Source: Pseudomonas morbosilactucae (lineage in GTDB: Bacteria; Pseudomonadota; Gammaproteobacteria; Pseudomonadales; Pseudomonadaceae). Taken from it: a DNA stretch of 64,000 nucleotides. The DNA lies in the NCBI RefSeq assembly GCF_023241715.1, contig NZ_JALQCW010000039.1, positions 30,618 through 94,617 of the forward strand. The letters run 5' to 3'. Numbering within the stretch: position 1 is the first letter of the stretch; each line of letters begins with the position of its first letter. The notes under the pieces were generated by a model. The model saw only the letters and a list, made by a program, of their open reading frames with translations, did no database searches and had not been told where the DNA came from. Positions 1-7,812 of the stretch are shown here, one piece after another. The translations under genes were made by a program, and so were the position numbers.

Positions 1-1347
1 AAAAAGCCCCAGGCACGGCCCGCGCCAAGCCCGGCGGCACAAGCCCCAAGCCAGCAGGAAGTGCGCGCCACCAGCGTCCAGCGCAACCCGACGAGCAAGG
101 CCATGGACCCCGCCGCCGCGCACAATCGGCGGCTGATCCGCAGCCAGCTGTACGATCAGATCGACCCGCTGAAAGCCGCCAGCCTGGGCCGCGACAAACT
201 GCGGATACAGATCGAGTCGGTGATCCGCCGCATCTGCGACGACAGCCGCCTGCAGCTGTCGCGCCAGGAAGAAGAAAGCATCGCCGAGGAGATGCTCAAC
301 GAAATGGTCGGCATCGGGCCGATCCAGCCGCTGTTGGCCGACGACTCGGTGAACGACATCCTGGTCAATGGTGCCGGACAGGTGTTCGTCGAGCGCTTCG
401 GCAAGCTGGAGCTGTCGCCGATCACCTTTATCGATGAAGAGCATGTGTTCAACACCGCCCAGCGCATTGCAGCGGCCGTGGGCCGGCGCATCGACGAAAG
501 CCACCCGATGGTCGATGCGCGCCTGGCCGACGGCAGCCGGGTCAACGTCATCACCTACCCGCTGGCCATCGACGGCACCACCATCTCGATCCGTAAGTTC
601 ATGCGCCGCAACATGTCCCTGGAAATCCTCGCCGAGCGCGGGGCCATGTCCATGGAAATGGCCGAGGTGCTGCAACGGGCCATGCTGGCCAAGCTCAACA
701 TCATCGTGTCCGGCGGCACCGGCGCGGGCAAGACCACCCTGCTCAACGCCCTGTCGCAAAAGATCAGCGACGCCGACCGCATCATCACCATCGAAGACGC
801 CGCCGAACTGCAACTGCAACAAGTCCACGTGGTACGCCTGGAAACCCGCCCCGTCAGCGCCGAAGGCACCGGCAAGGTCGACCAGCGCGACCTGGTGCGC
901 AACGCCCTGCGGATGCGCCCGGACCGCATCATCCTCGGCGAGGTGCGGGGCGGTGAAAGCTTCGACATGCTCCAGGCCATGAACACCGGCCACGACGGCT
1001 CCCTGTGCACCGTGCACTCCAACACCCCGCGTGACGCCATCATGCGGATGGAGAACATGGTGATGATGGCCAGCATGCAACTGCCCCTGGAAGCCATCCG
1101 CCGACAGATCGCCAGTGCGGTGAACCTCATCGTGCAGATCGAGCGGATGCGTGACGGCGCCCGGCGCGTGGTCTCCATCACCGAGATCTGCGGCATGGAA
1201 AACGACGTGATCCAGACCCAGGAACTGTTCGGTTTCAAGACCAGCAGCGTCGACGCCAAGGGCCACCTGATCGGCCAGTTCGTCGCCAGCGGCCAGCGCC
1301 CGCAGTTCTACACCAGCCACGCTCACCTGTTCGAAGGGCAGCACTGA
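1..1347 (+). CDS. tadA: TadA/CpaF-type secretion ATPase of the Flp/Tad pilus (5' end outside window)
   Basis: This is the hexameric ATPase that powers assembly of the Flp/Tad type IVc pilus at the inner membrane. The Walker A motif GGTGAGKTT lies at about 712-738, the Walker B region RIILGEVRGGE at about 925-957, and the His box GHDGSLCTVHSNT at about 988-1026, so the catalytic core is intact. The frame is open to position 1, and the first residues are rich in Pro, Ala and Gln, as in the N-terminal extensions of CpaF proteins. The true start is therefore probably upstream; a GTG at 61 is only a fallback. The stop overlaps the next ATG by one base (TGATG), which indicates translational coupling with tadB. 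Family assignment is very secure; the exact start is not. Confidence 0.95.
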   Translation, partial: KKPQARPAPSPAAQAPSQQEVRATSVQRNPTSKAMDPAAAHNRRLIRSQLYDQIDPLKAASLGRDKLRIQIESVIRRICDDSRLQLSRQEEESIAEEMLNEMVGIGPIQPLLADDSVNDILVNGAGQVFVERFGKLELSPITFIDEEHVFNTAQRIAAAVGRRIDESHPMVDARLADGSRVNVITYPLAIDGTTISIRKFMRRNMSLEILAERGAMSMEMAEVLQRAMLAKLNIIVSGGTGAGKTTLLNALSQKISDADRIITIEDAAELQLQQVHVVRLETRPVSAEGTGKVDQRDLVRNALRMRPDRIILGEVRGGESFDMLQAMNTGHDGSLCTVHSNTPRDAIMRMENMVMMASMQLPLEAIRRQIASAVNLIVQIERMRDGARRVVSITEICGMENDVIQTQELFGFKTSSVDAKGHLIGQFVASGQRPQFYTSHAHLFEGQH

Positions 1348-2348
1348 TGGACGCCCTTCTCGATCTGTTCACCCTGCTGGTGTTTGCCCTGGTGCTGCTG
1401 GTGTTCTTCATCGCCCGCAGCCTCAACGGCCGGCGCCGACGCGAGCAGGACACGGCGCTGCGCATGAGCCAGCTCAAGACCCTGCTGGAAAACCGCGACA
1501 CCACCAGCGCCAAGCCGAGCGGCGCGCTGGGCGACGCCCAGGACGTGCTGCGCCAACTGGAAAACCCGCCCCTGGGCACGCTGCCGCTGGTGGGCCCGGC
1601 CTTTGCCCGTCTGTGGCTCAACCTGCGGGTGCTGGGCTGGCACAAGACCCTGCGCATGCGCCTGACCCTGCTGGTCATGGCCAGCCTGATGATTGCCGTG
1701 CTGCTGGGCCGCGACACGCCGATGCCGTTGCTGTTCGGCAGCCTGTTCGGTCTGCTGGCGTTCTTCGGCATCGGCAACCTGCTGTACCGCAGTGCCCTGG
1801 CCAAGCACCTCAAGGAGCTCAAGCTGAGCCTGCCCCAGGCCATCGATGCCATCACCCGCACCGCACGTGCCGGGGTGCCCATCAGTAACGCCTTTACCCT
1901 GGTGGCGGAAAACATTCCCGGGCCCCTGGCCGTGGAGTTCGCCCTGATCGACAACTGGCTGCGCCTGGGGGTGCCGCTGCGCCAGGTGATGCAGGACTCG
2001 ACCCTGCGCGTACCGCTCAACGAGTACCGCTTCTTCGCGGTGATCCTGATCATCAACCAGGAAGCCGGTGGGCGCCTCGGGGAAACCCTCGACCGCTTGT
2101 CCGCAACCCTGCGTGAGCGCCACGAGCTGCAACTGAAGATCCAGGCCAAGACCTCGGAAGCCCGCGCCTCGGCGAAAATCGTCGGTGCCCTGGTGCCGCT
2201 GTCCCTGGGCTACATGTACCTCAACTCGCCCAAGGACTTTCACTTCCTGCTCAACGATCCCACCGGCAACAGCGTGCTGTTCTACGCCTTTGGCAGCGTC
2301 ACTCTGGGCCTGCTGATCACCCACCTGATGGTAAGGAGAGTGCTATGA
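1347..2348 (+). CDS. tadB: TadB, Flp pilus inner-membrane platform protein
   Basis: TadB is a polytopic inner-membrane protein that forms the assembly platform of the Tad pilus together with TadC and works with the TadA ATPase. The 333-residue product has an N-terminal transmembrane segment (about residues 5-23), a hydrophobic pair around 105-145, a T2SS-F-type cytoplasmic domain at about 160-290, and a C-terminal membrane segment. Motifs such as LSLPQAIDAITRTARAGVPI and INQEAGGRLGETLDRLS are typical of the family. It starts one base inside the tadA stop and ends in an ATGA overlap with tadC, so the three genes are tightly coupled. It is somewhat longer than many TadB proteins because of a linker at residues 30-75. 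Confidence 0.95.
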   Translation: MDALLDLFTLLVFALVLLVFFIARSLNGRRRREQDTALRMSQLKTLLENRDTTSAKPSGALGDAQDVLRQLENPPLGTLPLVGPAFARLWLNLRVLGWHKTLRMRLTLLVMASLMIAVLLGRDTPMPLLFGSLFGLLAFFGIGNLLYRSALAKHLKELKLSLPQAIDAITRTARAGVPISNAFTLVAENIPGPLAVEFALIDNWLRLGVPLRQVMQDSTLRVPLNEYRFFAVILIINQEAGGRLGETLDRLSATLRERHELQLKIQAKTSEARASAKIVGALVPLSLGYMYLNSPKDFHFLLNDPTGNSVLFYAFGSVTLGLLITHLMVRRVL

Positions 2349-3304
2349 GCCTGCTGGACGATCCCCTGGCCCAGGCCGCCCTCGGCCTGCTGTTGTGCGG
2401 CCTGGGCATAGCCCTGATCGGCCTGTACCAGCGCCAGCGCCCGGCGGGCCTGGCCCTGCGCCTGGGCGGCAAACCCGCCGCCGAAGCCCAGGCCAAGGGC
2501 GACGACAACATCCTCCGCGGCCAGGGCTTGCAACTCTCGCCGCGCCTGCAAGCGCTGCTGCTGCCCATCGCCCAACTGGGCAATGGCCTGGCCGGCACCG
2601 CCAGCGACCGTGCGCAGTTGCAGCGCCTGCTGTCCATGGCCGGCTTTCGCAGCCGCGAAGCCCTCGGCCTGCTGATGAGCGGCAAGTACGCCCTGGGCCT
2701 GTCGTTGCTGCTGGGGGTGCTGTTCGGGGTCCTGGAGCCGGGTTCGCGCATGAGCCTCAACGGCATTGCCGGCGGCCTGATCGCATTGTTTGTCGGCACC
2801 ACCCTGCCGGAGCTCTGGCTCAAGGTGCGTGCCGCCAAGCGCGGCGGCCGCCTGGACCGTAGCCTGCCGGACGCCCTCGACCTGATGGTGATCTGCGCCG
2901 AGGCCGGCCTGCCACTGGGCCGGGTGCTGCAAGTGGTGGCCAAGGAAATGAGCCTGTCCGCCGTGGAGATGGCCGACGAGCTGCGCTACACCCAGGCCGA
3001 ATTGCAGATCCTCAGCGACCGCCCCAAGGCCCTGCTCAACCTGGCCGAACGCACCGGGGTGCGCAGCATTGAAACCATGGTCGCGACCCTGATCCAGGCC
3101 GAGCGCTACGGTACGCCCCTGTCCCAGGCCCTGCGCACCATCGCGGATGAAAGCCGCAAGACCCTGATCCTCAATCTCGAAGAAAAGGCCGGCAAGCTGC
3201 CGGCCCAACTCAGCGTGCCGCTGATGACCCTGATCCTGCCGCCGATCATCGCGATGATGGGCGCCCCGGCCATGGTGCGGATTGTCCGCCTGCTGGGCAG
3301 TTGA
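2345..3304 (+). CDS. tadC: TadC, Flp pilus inner-membrane platform protein
   Basis: TadC is the second T2SS-F-domain membrane protein of the Tad assembly platform. The 319-aa product begins with a membrane anchor at about residues 10-28, has two hydrophobic segments at about 115-160, a cytoplasmic T2SS-F domain at about 175-290 (RSLPDALDLMVICAEAGLPL; QAERYGTPLSQALRTIADE), and a C-terminal membrane helix. The ATG overlaps the tadB stop by four bases. Gene order tadA-B-C-D and domain pattern leave little doubt about the call. A short gap with a GGAG ribosome site separates it from tadD. Confidence 0.95.
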   Translation: MSLLDDPLAQAALGLLLCGLGIALIGLYQRQRPAGLALRLGGKPAAEAQAKGDDNILRGQGLQLSPRLQALLLPIAQLGNGLAGTASDRAQLQRLLSMAGFRSREALGLLMSGKYALGLSLLLGVLFGVLEPGSRMSLNGIAGGLIALFVGTTLPELWLKVRAAKRGGRLDRSLPDALDLMVICAEAGLPLGRVLQVVAKEMSLSAVEMADELRYTQAELQILSDRPKALLNLAERTGVRSIETMVATLIQAERYGTPLSQALRTIADESRKTLILNLEEKAGKLPAQLSVPLMTLILPPIIAMMGAPAMVRIVRLLGS

Positions 3305-3338
3305 CCCCCTTTTTTTCCTTTTTCGGAGCCCGAATACC

Positions 3339-4202
3339 ATGCCTCGTTACCTGCCCTCCCTGCTCTTGCTTGGCCTGCTCACCCTCGGCGGTTGCAGCAG
3401 CCTGCCGGCCCTCGGCCCAGCGGACAACGGCGTTGCCGCCCTCACCGGCAAAGAAGCCAAGGAAGCCCTGCGCCTGGCCCGGGTCCTGCGGGACAACGGG
3501 CGCCTCAGCGGGGCCTATGAAATCTACGAGCGCATGGACCAGCGTCAGCAACTCAAGGGCGTGTACCTGATTGAGTTCGCCAGCGTCGCGGCCCAGGTCC
3601 GCTCGCCCCGGGAAACCTTCGCCCTGTACAACCGCGCCCGCGAAGAACTGGGCGGCAACCTGCAAGCCATGGCCGCCCCCCAGCGCCTGGCCCTGTGCAG
3701 CGGCCTGGCCCGATCACGCCTGGCCATGGGCGGCGCGGAACTGGCCGCGCGGGACTTCCAGTGCGCCCTGGACGTCGAGCCGAACAACCCGCAGAACCTG
3801 AACGGCCTGGGGGTTGCCCTGAACATCCAGGGGCAGAACCAGGCCGCCCGCGAAGCCTTTGAAAAAGCCCTGGCCATCGACCCGGCCAATGCCGCCGCCA
3901 CCAACAACCTGGCCTTGAGCTGGCTGGCCAGCGGCGACAGCGCCCGGGCCATCGGCCTGCTCAACCAGCCCCGGGAAGACCGCGAAGCCTCGCTGCAGTT
4001 GAACCTGGCCCTGGCCTACGTGCTCGACGGCCACGACGACACCGCGCGCCGGGTGCTCCTGCAAACCCTCGACCCGAGCTACGCCGAGCCGATCCTGCGG
4101 GACTTCCAGGCCACCCGTGAACGCATTGCCAACGGCGCGCCCCTGGCCAGTGAGCTGCTGGCCGCCAGCCAGCGCCCGCTGGCCCTGGCCGAGCACAACT
4201 GA
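3339..4202 (+). CDS. tadD: TadD, TPR lipoprotein of the Flp/Tad pilus system
   Basis: TadD is a lipoprotein with tetratricopeptide repeats, needed for Tad secretin assembly or stability. The chosen ATG at 3339 has GGAG about ten bases upstream and gives a clean lipoprotein signal peptide with lipobox LGGC, Cys19 being the likely lipidated residue. An in-frame upstream start at 3282 would put a nonsense leader before this signal and is rejected. TPR-like helices are visible around residues 130-215, for example NLNGLGVALNIQGQ and AIDPANAAATNNLAL. The protein is 287 aa. It probably sits at the inner leaflet of the outer membrane; that location is from family knowledge. Confidence 0.93.
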   Translation: MPRYLPSLLLLGLLTLGGCSSLPALGPADNGVAALTGKEAKEALRLARVLRDNGRLSGAYEIYERMDQRQQLKGVYLIEFASVAAQVRSPRETFALYNRAREELGGNLQAMAAPQRLALCSGLARSRLAMGGAELAARDFQCALDVEPNNPQNLNGLGVALNIQGQNQAAREAFEKALAIDPANAAATNNLALSWLASGDSARAIGLLNQPREDREASLQLNLALAYVLDGHDDTARRVLLQTLDPSYAEPILRDFQATRERIANGAPLASELLAASQRPLALAEHN

Positions 4203-4211
4203 GCCCCGCCC

Positions 4212-4757
4212 ATGCCCGCAACTTCAAGCCTTTCACCCCTGCGTCGCCTGTGTCGCGACCAGCAGGCCGTCACCGCCACCGAAACCGCGTTCATCCTGCC
4301 GGTGCTGCTGTTCGCGGTGATGATCCTTTTCGAGCTGGCGCGCATCGCCATGATGATCGGTATCGGCAGCCTGGCCCTGGAACACGCGGTGCAGGATTTT
4401 CGCCGTGAAAAAAGCTTCTACCAGAAGAGTCCCGACCTCCTGCAGGCCGACATCGAGACCCGCATGCTGGAGTACAGCTACGGCTTTCTGACCGAGGACA
4501 ACCTGGAGATCGATGTCCTGCCGTTCGACAACCTGCACCTGTTCGGCCAGGACCGTAAAGAGGCCACGCCCGCGGAGAAGGAGCAGCAAGCCCAGAGTTT
4601 CAAGTCGCCGCCGATCCTCAGCGTGACCGTGGACCTGACCCAGACCTTTATCACCCCGTTGCCAGCCCTGTTCGGCCTGGGCAACGGCTTCCAGTACCAA
4701 TACCGCCACCTGCTCGGCAACCTGCCCAGCGAAGACCCCAGCGAGGACGACGCCTGA
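4212..4757 (+). CDS. tadE: TadE-like minor pseudopilin
   Basis: This is a pseudopilin-like protein of the Tad system, thought to be processed by the prepilin peptidase and to help initiate or extend the Flp pilus. Residues 17-45 form the diagnostic TadE segment: a short basic N-terminus, then TATETAFILPVLLFAVMIL with the conserved Glu, then one transmembrane helix. The rest of the 181-aa protein is predicted periplasmic and lacks recognisable motifs. It follows tadD by nine bases, and its stop overlaps the tadF start (TGATG). The TadE call rests on the N-terminal segment plus position; TadE and TadF paralogues are hard to separate beyond gene order. Confidence 0.88.
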   Translation: MPATSSLSPLRRLCRDQQAVTATETAFILPVLLFAVMILFELARIAMMIGIGSLALEHAVQDFRREKSFYQKSPDLLQADIETRMLEYSYGFLTEDNLEIDVLPFDNLHLFGQDRKEATPAEKEQQAQSFKSPPILSVTVDLTQTFITPLPALFGLGNGFQYQYRHLLGNLPSEDPSEDDA

Positions 4758-5355
4758 TGCGCAACCTGCCCCGCCGCCAACGCGGCAACGCCCTGCTGGA
4801 AACGGCGCTGGTCATGCCCCTGCTGGTGGGCACCGCCCTGGTCAGCGCCGACCTGTACAACGTCAGTCAGGCCCGGGCTACATGGAGCAGTCGGCCCACA
4901 ACGTCGCCTCGGTGCTGGCCGCCCAGCCGACCCTGGACGCCGACGGCCTCGACGCCCTGGTGCGCCAGGCCGCTTCGCCCAAGGTCCTGGGGGACTACGA
5001 GATGGTCATCAGCAAGGTCTCCCTGGACCGCAGCATGACCTGGAAGCCCCTGCAACGGGGCAGCGTCACCGGCATCTGTCCCAGCTACAGCCAGGGCCGG
5101 CAGTACGTCGGCGGCCTGCCCGAGGAAGAGACCCAGGACGCCGACAAAGACGAAGACGGCGTCAGCCAGCGTTCGGTGATCGTCGTGCAACTGTGCCGCA
5201 ACAGCAGCGCGCTGCTGCTGGGCAGCGCCTTGCTGATGGATAAAGAGATGGAGGCCCTGGCCTTCAGCCGCATGCTCTATGACGAGCCCGAACTGGATAA
5301 ACAGCTGTCCCGGGAAGCCGGCATTGAGGCCGAAGAAAAGGACGACGCCGGTTAA
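4757..5355 (+). pseudogene. tadF: TadF-like minor pseudopilin, frameshifted (one base missing)
   Basis: The first 41 codons encode a TadF-type N-terminus (RGNALLETALVMPLLVGTA, conserved Glu plus one membrane helix). The frame then turns to nonsense after QARA at about 4871-4880. The expected continuation, GYMEQSAHNVASVLAAQ, runs in another frame to the stop at 5355. Restoring one base, for example a fourth G in the GGG run at 4875-4877, joins both parts into a 199-aa protein. As read, the cell would lack a full-length product. Either a true mutation or a consensus error is possible, and the same kind of lesion appears in three other genes of this window. The Tad pilus may not assemble if the lesion is real. 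Confidence 0.85.
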
Positions 5356-5363
5356 GGCCTTTA

Positions 5364-5377
5364 TTAAGGCTTCTTAA
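5364..5377. promoter_or_regulatory. Palindromic box A (TTAAG-N4-CTTAA) upstream of the DUF454 gene
   Basis: Perfect inverted repeat TTAAG-GCTT-CTTAA in the 87-base gap between tadF and the DUF454 gene. The same arrangement recurs at 5883, 17292 and, degenerate, at 23454. Unlike those sites, this one lacks the downstream GATTG element. Possible binding site for a regulator of the adhesion island; inference only. Confidence 0.5.
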
Positions 5378-5442
5378 CTGGTGCGCGGGCGGCATCTGAC
5401 TTTTACTGCGGACCCTCGCCGCCGTTGCCGCCAGAGCCTGTC

Positions 5443-5877
5443 ATGCCCGCCAAACCCGTGGTTGCCCCTGTCCCCGCCGAACCCCTGCCCGCCGCCCCCA
5501 GTCGCGGCCTGAAACGCCTGGCCTATGTCGTGCTGGCCTACGCCAGCCTGGGCTGCGGCATCCTCGGGCTGTTCGTCCCGGGGCTGCCCACCACCGAATT
5601 CATCCTGCTCAGCGCCTGGGCCGCCAGTCGCGGTTCACCGCGCCTGAATCGCTGGCTGCTGCAACACCGGGTGTTCGGCACATTGCTGCGCAACTGGCGC
5701 GACGGCGGGGTCATCGAGCGCAAGAACAAACTCTACGCCAGCCTCAGCATGCTGCTGTGCCTCGGCCTGCTGCTGTGGCACGCACCGCCTTTGTGGCTGT
5801 TGCTCCTGGCCGGCAGCGGCATGGCGGTGGGTGCGGGCTGGATCTGGTCGCGCCCGGAGCGCCGGGCCGGCTGCTGA
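5443..5877 (+). CDS. DUF454 (YbaN-like) inner-membrane protein
   Basis: A 144-aa inner-membrane protein of the DUF454/YbaN family, whose biochemical role is unknown. The family signature is clear: GCGILGLFVPGLPTTEFILL near residues 40-60 and RGSPRLNRWLLQHRVFG with a following NWRDGGVI. Two hydrophobic stretches lie at about residues 28-60 and 105-135. The N-terminal 25 residues are Pro/Ala-rich. ATG at 5443 is preferred; a TTG at 5425 would add six residues. Lying between tadF and tadG under a candidate palindromic box, it appears to be recruited to the Tad locus. It is not a known Tad component, so a role in pilus or adhesin export is only inference. Confidence 0.85.
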   Translation: MPAKPVVAPVPAEPLPAAPSRGLKRLAYVVLAYASLGCGILGLFVPGLPTTEFILLSAWAASRGSPRLNRWLLQHRVFGTLLRNWRDGGVIERKNKLYASLSMLLCLGLLLWHAPPLWLLLLAGSGMAVGAGWIWSRPERRAGC

Positions 5878-5882
5878 GGCGT

Positions 5883-5946
5883 ATTAAGCATTCTTAATGA
5901 ACCGGCGATTGCCTGATATTGGGAATTATTCTTATCTTTGCCGCCA
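5883..5946 (+). promoter_or_regulatory. Palindromic box B plus promoter-like conserved block upstream of the small ORF-tadG unit
   Basis: Inverted repeat ATTAAG-CATT-CTTAAT (5883-5898) is followed by a block that is nearly identical to the one at 17298-17364, including GATTGCC, a Fur-like GAATTATTCTTATC and TTTGCC. TTGCCT (5910-5915) and TATCTT (5933-5938), about 17 bases apart, could be -35 and -10 elements, with the palindrome just upstream as expected for an activator site. Promoter assignment is inference from the duplication. Confidence 0.6.
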
Positions 5947-6008
5947 CCTGCCGAGCAGCGGATGCCCCTCCCGCTCGGCCTGATCCCCCGGCAACGATGA
6001 GCCCCGTC

Positions 6009-6173
6009 ATGACATTCCCGCTTTCCCGGTTACCCGTCCAACTGCTGCGCCAGCTGCACGCCTGCGCCGGCCAGCAACGGGTGCCGCTGCTGCTGTTGCT
6101 GGTCAACGCGGGCCTGGCCTACGAGGGCCTGTACATCCCCTACGACACGCTGCTGCCGAGCAAACAGCCATGA
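6009..6173 (+). CDS. Small single-pass membrane peptide coupled to tadG
   Basis: A 54-codon reading frame begins at ATG 6009 and ends in an ATGA overlap with tadG, a strong sign that it is translated and coupled. Its middle is one hydrophobic segment (VPLLLLLVNAGLAYEGLYI, about residues 25-43) flanked by a basic N-terminus and a short polar tail, so a single-pass inner-membrane peptide is likely. It lies 110 bases after box B and would be the first gene of the tadG unit. An in-frame ATG at 5997 could add four residues. It is not recognised as any named Tad protein, and no function is proposed. Confidence comes from coupling rather than homology. Confidence 0.55.
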   Translation: MTFPLSRLPVQLLRQLHACAGQQRVPLLLLLVNAGLAYEGLYIPYDTLLPSKQP

Positions 6174-7759
6174 CGCGCCGCTACCAGCGTCTGGTGGCCG
6201 GCCTGCGCCGCCAGGCCGCGCGCCTGGCGGTCGAAGAGCACGGCGGCGTGGCACCGTTCATGGTCCTGGCCATTGGCGGCGCCCTGCTCGCCACCGCCTA
6301 CGCCATCGACCTGGCGCGCATGACCAACAATGCTGCGCAAATCAAGCGTGCCACCGACGCCGCCGCCATCGCCATCGGCAACCAATTGCTGATGGACAGC
6401 CGCAGCACCCCCGAGCAACTGAGCAAAATGGCCTGGGGTTATGTGCAGAACAACCTGGGCATGGACAGCGACCTGTTTGAACAGATCACCTACGACTCGA
6501 TGAAAGTCACCCGCGGTGGTGGCGGTGACAGCCCGGTGACTCTGCGCGTGGACATCAACCTCCAGGCCCAAGCCGCGCTGATCGGCGGCGGTGCCGTGCA
6601 ACAGCAGGTGCATTCGACCTCTGAAGTGCTGTCACGGCCCACCGAAGTGGCGCTGATCCTGCCCACCACCCTCTCCGAAACCGAACCCGACCTCGCCGCC
6701 CTGCGCCGCCTGGGCAAGTCCCTGGCGGACAACCTGCTGGGGGAAGACGGCGAGCAGGACGAGAGCAACAAAGTCTGGCTGTCACTGATCCCCTACAGCC
6801 AGGCGGTGAATGTCTACGACGCCAAGGACCCGCAGCGGATCAACCGCTGGGCCGCCCCCGGGGCGTTGAACCCGGTGGAACTGCGCAGCCTGTTCCGTAC
6901 CGGCTACGCCAGCCTGGCCGACCGGCGCATACCCGATCGCCGGGCCAACCTGCTGTGCATGTACCGCGGCCTGGGCCTGGGTCAGAACTACTACTGGGAC
7001 CAACCGCCCGAAGGCCAATTCAAGGTCTACTACCGCCACGACCTGCCAGAGAACGGCAGCCCCGGTGCGCCGGCCATTTCCTGGCGCGGGCCCAATCCGG
7101 ACTTCGGCCAGGCCGACGGCGTGGTGGACACCCGCTGGATGGTCGCCGACAAAGGTTGCCCGAATGCCGCCCTGCTGCCCCTGACCCAGGACCGGGAGAA
7201 AATCGACCAGCGCCTGGATCAACTCTCCACCCGCTTCAACACCAACTACGCGATCGCCATGGGCTGGGCCGCCATGTCCCTGTCACCGAACATGCGCGGC
7301 CTCAATGGCTGGGGCGACAGCGAGCGGCCCCTGGATTTCAACCAGGACGGCAACGCCGACAACGTCAAGATCATTGTCATGCTGGCCAACACCACCGGTA
7401 ACTGGTTCGACACCGACGCGTACAACAGCGAAGTCGGCCAGGCCATCGACGGCCAGAGCAACACCACCTCGGCCAACGATGTGGCCGGTCGGCGCTTCCA
7501 GCGGCTGTGCGACAGCTTTCGCGCGCGCAACCTGAAGTTCTATTTCATCGGCGTGCGCCCCGGCGACCCCAAGGATTTCGGCCGCCAGCTGTTCGACAAG
7601 GTCGCCAGCCCCGGCCTGCGCATCTGCACCAACGGTGAACAGAACATGGTCTTCGCCGACGCCGAGAACTTCGCCGACGGCGAACGCGAGATCAACGGTT
7701 TGCTCCAGGACATCGCCGACAAGATCAAACACGAGCGCTACGCCCGCCTGATCGAGTGA
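6170..7759 (+). CDS. tadG: TadG-like Flp pilus assembly protein
   Basis: TadG-type proteins are large, membrane-anchored components of the Tad system. The 529-aa product has a short cytoplasmic N-terminus and a Tad-like N-terminal helix at residues 27-52 (GGVAPFMVLAIGGALLATAY), followed by NNAAQIKRATDAAAIAIGNQ, the classical TadG start. The rest is predicted periplasmic and resembles a von Willebrand A-like fold at about residues 155-500. The usual DxSxS metal-site motif is not apparent where expected (LILPTTLSETEPD instead), so metal binding is doubtful. It starts in a four-base overlap with the small peptide gene and is followed after 53 bases by the adhesin, which probably shares its mRNA. 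Confidence 0.88.
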   Translation: MTRRYQRLVAGLRRQAARLAVEEHGGVAPFMVLAIGGALLATAYAIDLARMTNNAAQIKRATDAAAIAIGNQLLMDSRSTPEQLSKMAWGYVQNNLGMDSDLFEQITYDSMKVTRGGGGDSPVTLRVDINLQAQAALIGGGAVQQQVHSTSEVLSRPTEVALILPTTLSETEPDLAALRRLGKSLADNLLGEDGEQDESNKVWLSLIPYSQAVNVYDAKDPQRINRWAAPGALNPVELRSLFRTGYASLADRRIPDRRANLLCMYRGLGLGQNYYWDQPPEGQFKVYYRHDLPENGSPGAPAISWRGPNPDFGQADGVVDTRWMVADKGCPNAALLPLTQDREKIDQRLDQLSTRFNTNYAIAMGWAAMSLSPNMRGLNGWGDSERPLDFNQDGNADNVKIIVMLANTTGNWFDTDAYNSEVGQAIDGQSNTTSANDVAGRRFQRLCDSFRARNLKFYFIGVRPGDPKDFGRQLFDKVASPGLRICTNGEQNMVFADAENFADGEREINGLLQDIADKIKHERYARLIE

Positions 7760-7812
7760 TTGCCCCGCTTCTTCCATTCGCCTGCCCGCCCCCTTCAACA
7801 AAGGATTCCGCC

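Noticed and set aside
4871..4879. Programmed -1 ribosomal frameshift in tadF at CCCGGGC
   Set aside because: The heptamer has the X-XXY-YYZ composition, but its phase is wrong for the incoming frame (zero-frame codons are GCC-CGG-GCT), so a canonical slip is not possible.
5919..6008. N-terminal extension of the small ORF from TTG 5919
   Set aside because: It would run through the conserved promoter-like block that is repeated at 17313-17364; the block is better explained as regulatory DNA.
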